From JBEBSD01 sp040394475 (lineage in GTDB: Bacteria > Bacteroidota > Bacteroidia > Cytophagales > Spirosomataceae), in assembly GCA_040394475.1 (NCBI GenBank), contig JBEBSD010000019.1, positions 22,337 through 86,336 on the forward strand: a stretch of 64,000 nt of DNA, read 5' to 3'. The notes beneath the pieces were generated by a model. The model made no database searches. It was not told where the DNA came from and saw only the letters and a program-made list of their open reading frames with translations. A program made the position numbers and the translations under genes. Shown here in pieces: positions 15,852-24,800 of the stretch. Positions within the stretch are counted from its first letter, which is position 1, and every line of letters begins with the position of its first letter.

Positions 15852-18548
15852 TCAGCGTTCGAAACGCATCCAATCCAGGTGGAACAGACTTCCTGTTGCA
15901 GCCGGGTTGCTATAGACCAGGTAGAGATCGTGGAACCCGTTGGCCGGCTGCAGCTCCAGCCGGAACTCCTGCCAGCCGGTTTTTAGATCCGGCACGTTCC
16001 CGGGGGGGAGGGTGACGGTCCCCAGAAGCGGACCGTCTTTTGCGCCGCTTCTGGCTTCGATAGTCCCACCCTGGCCATGGGCCTGGGCCAGGAAACGGAT
16101 CGCGCGAATATGCGTCAGGTCAAGGTGGTTGAAGCGGGTGTATTTACCGGCGGTAATATTCGCGATATAGGAATGATAACCCGTATTGGCGGTAGCAATT
16201 ACAACTCCCACATTCCCTTCGTCATAGGTTTCCAATTTAATCGTAGGGTTTCTTAAAGCCAGGTAGCGGCTGGAGGTAATAGGGGAAATGCCATTGGCGC
16301 CCCCGTCGGTATAGGAAGCAACCAATACATAAGCTCCTTCTGTCCCCTTGTCCGTATGACGGTTGAGGGGGAAACGGCCGGCGAGCGGTATGTTTTCCGG
16401 TTTGCGGCCCAGCGACAGGATGTAGGCCGCAAGCTCCTCCGCCTGGCTGGCTGAGAGATCAGGATGGGGCGGCATCGGATAGCTGCCCCAGCTGCCGCTG
16501 CCGCCCTTGATAATTTTATTCGCCAGTATCCGGCTGTTTTCTTTTACCGCACGATAGCGTTCCGAAATAGCCATCAGGGAAGGGCCGATCGACTTTTCCG
16601 TTTTACTATGGCACGCACTGCAGTCAAGCGTTTGATAGTATTTTTCAGTAGTAATGTAGGCAATAGAGGTGTTGTCTCCTCCTGATAAAACACTGGCCAG
16701 ATCTTTTCCGAAATCGAGATAGTTAAAGGAAGCAGTAACACGGGCAGGGTCGATGCGTTGGTCTTCCCGATCGTTGATCGTAATGGTGTAAGGCAGTTCG
16801 GAATCGTCCCAGTAGAAGCTTTGGTTGGCCGTCGTGGCAATCGTAACTTCCGGGGGTGAATTGCCGACCCGGATCTGCCGGGTAGTGGAAGCCGTACTGC
16901 CATGCGGATCGCGGACCGTGAGCAGGGCTTGGTAGGTTCCGGGTTGCCGGAAGGTATATCGGATTTGCTTTCCGTGCAGGCGGGTGGTACCGAGCTGCCA
17001 TTCGTAGGTGAGCGTGTCTCCCGGGTCAAAGTCCCTGGAGCCTTCTGCCGAGAAAGTGACCGTCAGCGGGGCGGCCCCCACTTCTGTGCTGGCAGCGGCA
17101 ATCGCTACCGGGGTGCGGTTGCCTTCCGTATACGTTACCCGGATAATGCCGGAATCGGTATTGCGGGCAAACCAGTTGGTGCCGTAAGCCAGCACATACA
17201 ACGCCCCGTCCGGTGCGATCAGCATATCCATCGGAGCTACTACCTTCAATTGCGGAAGAAAATGTTCCATACCGGCGTAGTTGCCGTTGTTGTCCATCGT
17301 GACCGCAACGATCCACTTACGTACCCAGTCGTAGATAAACAGTTTGCCGTTGTAATACGCAGGCAATTTATAAGGTGCATCGGGATACAGATCGCTGTAA
17401 TAAACAGGTCCGGCCATGGCCGAAGCCCCTCCTTTTCCCAGGTCCGGCCATCTTTTGGAAGGGCCTTTGCCGTACCAGATGAAAGCGGGCCGGGCAGGCG
17501 GGAGCTTGCGGATGCCGGTGTTGTTCGGGGACTCGTTGACCGGATGCTCCGGATCCTGGGCCGGGCCTTCCTGTTTGGTTTCGAAATCATATTTGGGAAA
17601 GGCTTCATTGGCCCCCAGGAAATAAGGATAGCCGAAAAAGCCCGGCCCGCGTGCCTGATTGATTTCATCATAACTGAGAAATCCTTCTTCAGCAGGCACC
17701 TGGGTATCGGGGCCTACATCACCCCAGTAGAGAAAATTGGTTTTGGGGTCGACCGAGATGCGGAAGGGATTCCGGACGCCCATCACATAAATTTCGGGTT
17801 TCCCTTCCGAGCCGTCTTTGGGAAACAGGTTCCCGTCGGGAATACTGTAGGTGCCGTCAGCTTCCGGCCGGATGCGAAGAATCTTACCCCGATAATCATT
17901 GCTGTTGGCGGTAGAAGCCTGGCCGTCAGAAAGATGCCTGCCCGGGCGTTCATCGGTAGGATTATGTCCCTCTATTTCTTCCGCATTGGTATTGTCGCCT
18001 ATGGAAAGATACAACAGGCCGCTGCGGTCAAATACCAGATGTCCCGCCGAATGGCAGCAATATTCGCGTTGCGTAGGAATTTCGAGCAGTACTTTTTTTG
18101 AGGATTCCACCAGCATGCCGTCTTTTAGTTCGTATCGTACCAAATGACTTACACTCCTGGGACCGCCGACGCCGTAATAGAAATAAAGCCAGTGATTGAC
18201 CGCAAAACCGGGGTCGGCAGCTACACCGAGCAACCCGTCTTCAATACCGCTGAAAACATTGAAATGGGCGAGTGTCCGGAGCTCTTGTGTTGCGTGACTG
18301 AAGTACCGTACGCCTCCTTTTCGTTCAACCACTACGATGTCGTAATTGGGCAGCAGCGCCATTTGCATAGGCTCATCCAACCCCGAAACGAGCGTCTGAT
18401 ACGTAAACCGCGTAGAATCGGGTTTTTCACTGGCAAGATGCGGAAAAGACGGCCTTTCGTCCGGCAGCAGACCTGGCAAACGAGGCAACCGGAAAGTCAG
18501 CAGGCAAAAGGTACCAATAAGGATCGGGAGTAGAATGGATTTTAACAC
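15852..18548 (-). CDS. PQQ-type sugar dehydrogenase / PKD / cytochrome c / CBM6 multidomain protein
   Basis: An 898-residue exported protein with a hydrophobic N-terminus (MLKSILLPILIGTFCLL). Residues about 45-475 match the glucose/sorbosone dehydrogenase beta-propeller family (GLDEPMQMALLPN, GIEDGLLGVAADPGF, VMGVRNPFRISVDP). A PKD domain follows (about 480-565, FSAEGSRDFDPGD and PGTYQALLTVRDPHG). A class I cytochrome c haem site CSACH lies at about residue 641, with a likely distal Met in SYPMPPHP. The last ~130 residues (from about 766) resemble a CBM6 carbohydrate-binding module. This suggests oxidation of a sugar at the cell surface, with electrons passed through a built-in haem. It lies upstream of, and on the same strand as, the oxidoreductase-isomerase pair. 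Confidence 0.87.
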   Translation of the reverse strand: MLKSILLPILIGTFCLLTFRLPRLPGLLPDERPSFPHLASEKPDSTRFTYQTLVSGLDEPMQMALLPNYDIVVVERKGGVRYFSHATQELRTLAHFNVFSGIEDGLLGVAADPGFAVNHWLYFYYGVGGPRSVSHLVRYELKDGMLVESSKKVLLEIPTQREYCCHSAGHLVFDRSGLLYLSIGDNTNAEEIEGHNPTDERPGRHLSDGQASTANSNDYRGKILRIRPEADGTYSIPDGNLFPKDGSEGKPEIYVMGVRNPFRISVDPKTNFLYWGDVGPDTQVPAEEGFLSYDEINQARGPGFFGYPYFLGANEAFPKYDFETKQEGPAQDPEHPVNESPNNTGIRKLPPARPAFIWYGKGPSKRWPDLGKGGASAMAGPVYYSDLYPDAPYKLPAYYNGKLFIYDWVRKWIVAVTMDNNGNYAGMEHFLPQLKVVAPMDMLIAPDGALYVLAYGTNWFARNTDSGIIRVTYTEGNRTPVAIAAASTEVGAAPLTVTFSAEGSRDFDPGDTLTYEWQLGTTRLHGKQIRYTFRQPGTYQALLTVRDPHGSTASTTRQIRVGNSPPEVTIATTANQSFYWDDSELPYTITINDREDQRIDPARVTASFNYLDFGKDLASVLSGGDNTSIAYITTEKYYQTLDCSACHSKTEKSIGPSLMAISERYRAVKENSRILANKIIKGGSGSWGSYPMPPHPDLSASQAEELAAYILSLGRKPENIPLAGRFPLNRHTDKGTEGAYVLVASYTDGGANGISPITSSRYLALRNPTIKLETYDEGNVGVVIATANTGYHSYIANITAGKYTRFNHLDLTHIRAIRFLAQAHGQGGTIEARSGAKDGPLLGTVTLPPGNVPDLKTGWQEFRLELQPANGFHDLYLVYSNPAATGSLFHLDWMRFER

Positions 18549-18668
18549 GGACTGGTAATTAAGCGGGAAATATAGGGATTACAGGAATGAAACACTATGG
18601 GACGCAGTTAAAAATAGCCGGTGGGCCTGCCCGTTGCAACCCGGATCTTTTATCGGTCAGAACCGTAC

Positions 18669-18965
18669 TCAGGCCTCGGGCCAGGCGGTTTCGATTCCTT
18701 GCTTACGGATAAATTGCTGAAAATCGCGCAGATGCTGTTCCCGGACTGCCTGCGGAGTGCACTGATGGCGGATGCTGTACGCGCCGACCGGTTCTCCTGC
18801 GTAAAGGAATATGAAATAAAACGAACAAGTGAAAACCAGCAATTTAAAAGGAACCTCCCAATGGCTGGGGGCGATGGAAACGGGGATGTACGGGCTGTTG
18901 TACTCCTTATTTAGATTGGATTTAAAATAATACGGGTGAAAATGAACTTTATCGGTGCGGATGAC
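18669..18965 (-). pseudogene. Open frame without a start codon, possible gene remnant
   Basis: A minus-strand frame of 98 codons is open from a stop at 18966-18968 to TGA at 18669-18671, but it contains no ATG. Its last ~45 residues (including YAGEPVGAYSIRHQ and LRDFQQFIRKQGIETAWPEA) have a normal residue mix that reads like protein. I do not recognise a family. It may be a decayed gene or chance. The rest of 18549-19005 shows nothing else apart from the -7 box of the small gene on the other strand. Confidence 0.25.
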
Positions 18966-18966
18966 T

Positions 18967-18974
18967 TATTTTTG
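18967..18974 (+). promoter_or_regulatory. Candidate -7 box for the Cys/Lys-rich small gene
   Basis: TATTTTTG matches TAnnTTTG and lies 31 bp before the ATG at 19006. No clear -33 box. Confidence 0.35.
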
Positions 18975-19005
18975 CACTGAAATTTATAATCAGAGAGATC
19001 GGAGT

Positions 19006-19164
19006 ATGGACGGTGCTGTTTTGATAAGTATGGAAGCGGGAGAGCTGGCAGGCACAACCCCCTGGGGGTATTCTTTGATGGAGCAGGAATGTTGTCTGCT
19101 GAAAAAATGCTGCAAGGCTTATAAAAAGAAGGGAAAGCGTTGTAAAAAGTGCCCCAAAAAATAG
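19006..19164 (+). CDS. Small Cys/Lys-rich protein
   Basis: A 52-residue protein. The N-terminal half is acidic and neutral (MDGAVLISMEAGELAG). The C-terminal half packs six Cys and twelve Lys into about 23 residues as CC-x4-CC-x8-C-x2-C, with KGKRCKKCPKK at the end. The CC..CC..C..C spacing suggests a metal-binding or disulphide-rich tail. I recall similar small proteins in Bacteroidota but cannot assign a function. A good -7 box lies upstream, which supports expression. An in-frame upstream ATG at 18955 overlaps that box and is less likely; Met-9 (19030) is an alternative start. Confidence 0.55.
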   Translation: MDGAVLISMEAGELAGTTPWGYSLMEQECCLLKKCCKAYKKKGKRCKKCPKK

Positions 19165-19191
19165 GAGATATCCCATATTAATAGTCGTTTC

Positions 19192-19884
19192 CCTGGCATG
19201 TCCGGATTGCTTGTTACAAATTGATACCCTGCTTAATTTTCCAAAGTAATCCGTAAAAGGAGCACAGAGACACGCAGCGTTTTTTGCACGGAGTTTCACA
19301 GAGGTTTTTGTGAAATGGGTTGCCTGGTGTCTGACTGGCGTTTAGTAAATTATTTTTTTCTCCGTGCCTTCTCGGTGCTTTTTTCTCCGTGTAGCTCCGT
19401 GTTTATGCCTTCTTTGTGTTTTCCTGGCATGTCCGGATTGCTTGTTACAAATTGATACCCTGCTTAATTTTCCAAAGTAATCCGTAAAAGGAGCACAGAG
19501 ACACGCAGCGTTTTTTGCACGGAGTTTCACAGAGGTTTTTGTGAAATGGGTTGCCTGGTGTCTGACTGGCGTTTAGTAAATTATTTTTTTCTCCGTGCCT
19601 TCTCGGTGCTTTTTTCTCCGTGTAGCTCCGTGTTTATGCCTTCTTTGTGTTTTCCTGGCATGTCCGGATTGCTTGTTACAAATTGATACCCTGCTTAATT
19701 TTCCAAAGTAATCCGTAAAAGGAGCACAGAGACACGCAGCGTTTTTTGCACGGAGTTTCACAGAGGTTTTTGTGAAATGGGTTGCCTGGTGTCTGACTGG
19801 CGTTTAGTAAATTATTTTTTTCTCCGTGCCTTCTCGGTGCTTTTTTCTCCGTGTAGCTCCGTGTTTATGACTTCTTTGTGTTCG
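19192..19884. repeat. Three tandem copies of a 231-bp unit
   Basis: Copies begin at CCTGGCATGTCC at 19192, 19423 and 19654, exactly 231 bp apart. Copies 1 and 2 appear identical; copy 3 differs at 19870 (A for C) and loses the match after about 19882. Each unit has ACAGAGACACGCAGCG and GCACGGAGTTTCACAGAGG on the plus strand. About 80 bp later it has CTCCGTGCCTTCTCGGTGC, CTCCGTGTAGCTCCGTG, which is the same CACGGAG word on the minus strand. The 62-residue minus-strand frame in each unit is a by-product of the repeat. The stretch 19165-19977 has no credible gene. Confidence 0.95.
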
Positions 19885-19977
19885 AAAAGGTATTTTTTTT
19901 AAAGAAAAAATCACAAAAATAGGGTATGATTCGGGGTGGAAAGGATCTTTTAGGAAATGTCATGTCATTTGTAACAG

Positions 19978-20544
19978 ATGAAAGCACGTATTACTTCTGA
20001 TGAAGCGCAAAAACTTTGGCGGGATTATCAATGCGGGGATATGTATGCTTTAGCGAGTATCATGCAGGGCTATTACCCGGATTTGTTTCATTGGGGACTG
20101 AGTTTGTACAATGAGCGGGAGCTGGTGAAAGATTGTATTCAGGATGTATTCGTGAAGTTATGGAAGGTGCAGGAGTCGGTTACTACCGTAGAAAATGTAC
20201 GGGCGTATCTCCTGGTGGTGCTGAAAACCCGTATTTTAAGAGAGCTGTCCAAAAAGTATGTCACGCATCAATCGGCACTGACAGAGGACTATACATTTTC
20301 ATTTGAGTTTGCCGCTGATCTGCGGCTGATCGACGAAGAGCATGAGATCTACCGGATAAAGAAACTGGAAGCTGTCCTCAACCGCTTGTCCGGAAGACAG
20401 AAAGAGCTGATTTATCTCCGGTTTTATCAGTGCCTGAGTTTTGAGCAAATAGCGGAGGTAATGCAGTTAAACCGTCAGTCTGTTTATAACCTCCTGCAAA
20501 AATCATTGGGGAGTTTACGGAAGTACCTGGGGCAGGTCGCCTGA
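19978..20544 (+). CDS. FecI-type ECF RNA polymerase sigma factor
   Basis: A 188-residue ECF sigma factor of the Bacteroidota SusC-linked type. The sigma-2 region is at about 20-90 (YPDLFHWGLSLYNERELVKDCIQDVFVKLW, conserved core LVKDCIQDVFVKLWK). The sigma-4 region is at about 130-185 (LNRLSGRQKELIYLRFYQ, then LSFEQIAEVMQLNRQSVYNL). It directs transcription of the downstream transport and catabolic genes when released by the partner anti-sigma factor. The anti-sigma gene starts 74 bp downstream. Confidence 0.93.
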   Translation: MKARITSDEAQKLWRDYQCGDMYALASIMQGYYPDLFHWGLSLYNERELVKDCIQDVFVKLWKVQESVTTVENVRAYLLVVLKTRILRELSKKYVTHQSALTEDYTFSFEFAADLRLIDEEHEIYRIKKLEAVLNRLSGRQKELIYLRFYQCLSFEQIAEVMQLNRQSVYNLLQKSLGSLRKYLGQVA

Positions 20545-20618
20545 GGATACCCTTGCGAAACGGGTTACGTATATTGTAGGCGTTAATAATAGGTTTGGAT
20601 GTCTCAAAAAGTTGTGTG

Positions 20619-21743
20619 ATGAAGCACTATAGTTGGTATTCAATGGCCGATTTTCTACAGGATGAGGGGTTCCGTAACTGGGTACAGGGAGATCGTGCGC
20701 AGGAGGCATTCTGGATATCATTCCTGGAGAAATACCCGGAAAAGGCGGTGCCCTTCAGGCAGGCGGAACAAATTATCCGGGCCATCGGAGTGGCGGGAGA
20801 GGTGATAAGCTCCAAAGAGATCCGCGCGGAAACCGGTAAGTTTATTGAGACGGCCGGAGAGTACCCTGCGTTTAGTGAGAGGGAATTTGCAGAAAGCGAC
20901 TTGAGGCGATCCGGATGGAGTCGGTGGGCATTCGGCATCGCAGCGGTTATTGTCCTGGTGGCCGGATTGAAATGGATCGGGTATGGCCCGCCGGTGGATC
21001 CGGTTCCGGCGACTCAAGAAAAAGCTGTTCTCCTCAAGCTGGTGAGAACGTGCAACGATTCTGAGAAAGTACTCCGGATTGTCCTGGGGGATGAATCGGA
21101 GGTGATGCTGAGCCCTAATAGCTGTCTGCAATATCCTTCCCAGTTTTCAGATACGGCGCGACGGGTCTATTTGTCGGGAGAGGCAGCGTTTACGGTAACC
21201 CGGCAAGGGCAGCCTTTTATGGTGTATTCCGGCGATGTCATCACCCGGGTACTGGGGACGCGTTTTGTGGTACGTGCCTTTGAAGGTGATAAGAAGATTA
21301 CCGTACAGGTGCAGACCGGAAAGGTGTCGGTCTACAAAGCAACCCCCGACACCGGAAGCGCCAATAAGGAAGTGAAAGGCCTGGTTATTACGGCTAACCA
21401 GGCGGCTATATTTGAGAAAGAGTTAAGCCAGCTTTCCAAAACCCTCGTTACCGATCCCATGCGGCTGATTGCGGATGTGCCTGATGAGTTGTTTAAATAC
21501 GATGAAGTGCCGCTCCCGGTGATCCTGAATGAAATGCAAAAACTGTACGGTATTCCGATTCAGTACGACTCGGAGTTGTTCAGAAACTGTAAGATTACCG
21601 CCACCTTATCCGATGAGAAAATGTATGAAAAGCTGGATATTCTTTGCAAAGCAGTAGGTGCGAATTATGAGATCGTGGACGGACAGATCCTCGTAGACGG
21701 AAAAGGATGTAATTCCGCTCATGAAGCCATTCGCCTGAAATAA
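20619..21743 (+). CDS. FecR-family anti-sigma factor
   Basis: A 374-residue inner-membrane regulator. ATG 20619 (MKHYSWYSMADFLQDEGF) matches the usual start of the family; the ATG at 20595 would add eight unrelated residues. One transmembrane helix lies at about 100-118 (WAFGIAAVIVLVAGLKWIG). It is followed by the periplasmic FecR domain (GDESEVMLSPNSCLQYP, VYLSGEAAFTV) and a C-terminal STN-interacting region (LFKYDEVPLPVILNEMQKLYG, seen in part). It should hold the upstream sigma factor and release it on a signal from the STN domain of the SusC protein. Confidence 0.93.
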   Translation: MKHYSWYSMADFLQDEGFRNWVQGDRAQEAFWISFLEKYPEKAVPFRQAEQIIRAIGVAGEVISSKEIRAETGKFIETAGEYPAFSEREFAESDLRRSGWSRWAFGIAAVIVLVAGLKWIGYGPPVDPVPATQEKAVLLKLVRTCNDSEKVLRIVLGDESEVMLSPNSCLQYPSQFSDTARRVYLSGEAAFTVTRQGQPFMVYSGDVITRVLGTRFVVRAFEGDKKITVQVQTGKVSVYKATPDTGSANKEVKGLVITANQAAIFEKELSQLSKTLVTDPMRLIADVPDELFKYDEVPLPVILNEMQKLYGIPIQYDSELFRNCKITATLSDEKMYEKLDILCKAVGANYEIVDGQILVDGKGCNSAHEAIRLK

Positions 21744-21753
21744 TCAGGACAGG

Positions 21754-21807
21754 TCCGGCTGCCCGGGGCCGGCCGGATAAAAAAAGCAGCAGATGCGTAT
21801 CTGCTGC
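21754..21807 (+). terminator. Double hairpin terminator after fecR
   Basis: A first stem TCCGGC / GCCGGA (21754-21777) is followed by TAAAAAAA, and a second stem GCAGCAGAT / ATCTGCTGC (21786-21807) comes directly after. It separates the sigma/anti-sigma pair from the SusC gene, so susC probably starts from its own promoter in 21808-21893. Confidence 0.65.
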
Positions 21808-21893
21808 CTGTAAGGCTAAATTACCGCGTGTCACTCGCCAAAGTCATCACGCAGTACGGTACCAAGTATAGAACCTTTAACCCAATCAAAGTT

Positions 21894-24800
21894 ATGCAAA
21901 ATCGCTTAACCAGAAAATTCTGGCTAAAACTTATGAGGTTTTCGATGACACAAGGGTTTGTCATGTTGCTTTTCATAGGAGTGGTCAATGCCTTCCCAAG
22001 CCGTGCTCAGGAATACCTGAACCGACGGCTGACGGTGCAGTTTCAAAACGGAGAAATCCGGAAAGTACTGGTGGATATAGAAAAGAAAACCGGTGTGCGC
22101 TTTGTGTATAGTTCGAACGTGATCCACGCCGGACGAAAAGTTACCATGCAGGTAGTCAACGGAACCCTGGAGGAGGTCCTGGGGAAATTATTGACGCCAT
22201 TACGGGTAACGTATGAGCTGTCAGGAAGGAATGTGATCCTCAGCCAGGTGCCTCAGGCCGCTAATCCGGGTGCTTCTCTACCCGAAAACGGGAAAGAGCA
22301 CCCCGCTATCCGGCGTGCCGTTGACGGCAGGGTAACGGACGACAAAGGGGTTGGGCTGCCCGGGGTAAACGTGCTGGTCAAAGGAACACAAAGGGGGACT
22401 ACCACCAATGCCGAAGGAGTTTTTCATCTGGAACTGGAGGAAGGTGAAACGACTTTACTGCTCAGTTTCGTCGGGTTTCAATCCAGGGAGGTAGAAGTTG
22501 GAAATGCTTCGCAGCTGCTGATTGCGCTTGAACCGGAAAATAAGGCGCTGGAAGAAGTGGTGGTAACAGCCCTCGGAATTAAAAAGTCGGCTAAAAGCCT
22601 CGGATATGCTACGGTAACGGTACCTACGGAGGAAATGACGGTTAACCGTACGGCTAATTTTATGAATGCGCTGCAGGGGAAAATGGCAGGGGTAAATATC
22701 ACTTCCATGGGCACGGGACCTGCCGGTACCAGTAAGATCCGGATTCGCGGACAATCTTCTTTTGGAGGGAATAACTCTCCGCTGATTGTGGTAAACGGGG
22801 TTCCTATTGACAATTCCAATTATGGCGCCAGAGGCGATGCCGGCGACCGGGGGAGCAACCGGACCTCCGACAGCGGGGATGGCTTAAGCAGCATTAATCC
22901 CGACAACATTGAATCAATGACCGTTTTAAAAGGCGCTGCAGCATCCGCTTTATACGGCTCACGTGCGAAAGACGGTGTTATTATGATTACGACCAGAACC
23001 AGGGGCGCCGGCCCGGGTATCGGGATCGAGTATAATTCGAATTATACCGTGGATGTCCCGCTTGATTACCGGGATTACCAGTTTGAATACGGCCAGGGTG
23101 AGAATGGCGTGCGCCCGACTTCTCCGAATCCGCAGTCGGGACAATGGAGTTTCGGAGAAAAGTTTGAGCCGGGGATGACGCATGTGTTGTTCGACGGCGT
23201 CACCGTGCCGTATGTCCCGCAACGGAACCAGCTCCGGGAGTACTATCAGAACGGTCAGACGTTTACCAATACCCTGACCCTGTCTTCCGGAGGCGAAAAC
23301 GGGGGATTGAACCTGTCTCTTTCCAACCTCGATAACCGTACGATTCTCCGGGGATCCGGTTACCACCGGAAAACCGCCAGCCTGGGATTTACCCAGACGA
23401 TGGCAAAAAAGCTGATCGTTTCGGGCAATGTGGATTATTCGAACGAGGTCCGGAAAAACCCGCCCAACATTGCCGAACAGGATTACAGCCCGGTGATTAT
23501 CTATAACATGGCGAACTCAATGCCCATGGATTTGCTGGAACAGTATGCCACCAACGAGGAGGGGAATGAATACGTCTGGTCCCGGTTCACCAACCGGACC
23601 AACCCCTATTTTGCGTTGACACGGTTCGAAAACATCGATAGGGACCGTATTTTCGGCAACCTTTCGGTGCGCTATAATTTTACAGACTGGCTTTATGCAC
23701 AGGTACGGGCCGGCCAGGATTATTATGCCAGGGAGCAGGATTATAACCTGCCGACCGGAAGCCAGCGCCAGGCGGCGGCTCCGGAAGGGTTTGTGAATGG
23801 CCAATATGTACAGGATATGCGGTCGGTACGTGAGTTGAATACAGATTTTCTCGTTGCCGCCAATAAGACTTTCGGGGTTTTCGGGGTCAATGTAACGGTA
23901 GGAGGAAACCAGATGTACCGCCGGCTGAACCGTTATAATGTCCTGGTGCAGGATTTTTATACCCGGGGACTCTATACGATCGGGAACGGGAGACAGAGAG
24001 ACCCGACGTATGCTATTTCTAAACGGCAGGTGAATTCGCTGTATGGTTCAGTGGAATTTTCCTTTAAAGAATTTCTGTTCCTGAACGCTACCGTCCGGAA
24101 TGACTGGTTCTCGACATTATCCCCCGTGAACAGGAGTATTCTCTATCCCTCGGTCACTGGCAGCTTTGTGTTTTCACAGGCGCTCGCCGCCTCGTTGCCA
24201 TCGTGGCTTAGTTTTGGGAAAATCCGTGTTGCCTACGCTGAAGTGGGAAGTGATACGGATGTCCAGCCGTACGCCAATAATTTGTTCTATGGAATTAACG
24301 CCCAGCAGTTCCCCAATCCGGCCGGTGTTCTGCAACCGCTGGGCACCATCAGCGCGTCTACGGTCCCGAATGCCAATTTACGCCCCATGAGGGTCTCAGA
24401 AAAAGAAGTCGGATTGGAACTGAAATTGTTTAACAACGCGGTTGGACTGGATGTTGCTTACTATGATAAATTGTCATCGGATCAGATTCTTCAGGCGCAA
24501 ACTTCCGACGCATCCGGTTATCTGACGCAATTGATCAATGTGGGAAAAGGCCGGAACCGCGGACTCGAACTGATGATCAGCCTGCAGCCGTTTTCGGAAA
24601 ATGATTTCGACTGGAACCTTAGCTTTAATGCGGCCTATAATACCACGAAAGTACTGGATCTGGGAAGTGATGTCAGCGACGGCATGATTACGGTCGGGAC
24701 GGGTGAATTTACCGGTGAATTAAGGCAGGTGGTCGGAGCGGAAATGGGACAATTGTTTGGATTCGGCTATTTGCGCAATGATCAGGGGGTACGGATTTTT

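Noticed and set aside
16902..18101. Plus-strand open frame of 399 codons
   Set aside because: Antisense to the sugar dehydrogenase domain; composition is Arg/Gly/Ile-rich, as expected from the complement of that gene.
19192..19884. CRISPR array or repeated small gene
   Set aside because: The repeated unit is 231 bp with no short repeat/spacer pattern and no cas genes; the 62-codon frames exist only because the DNA is repeated.
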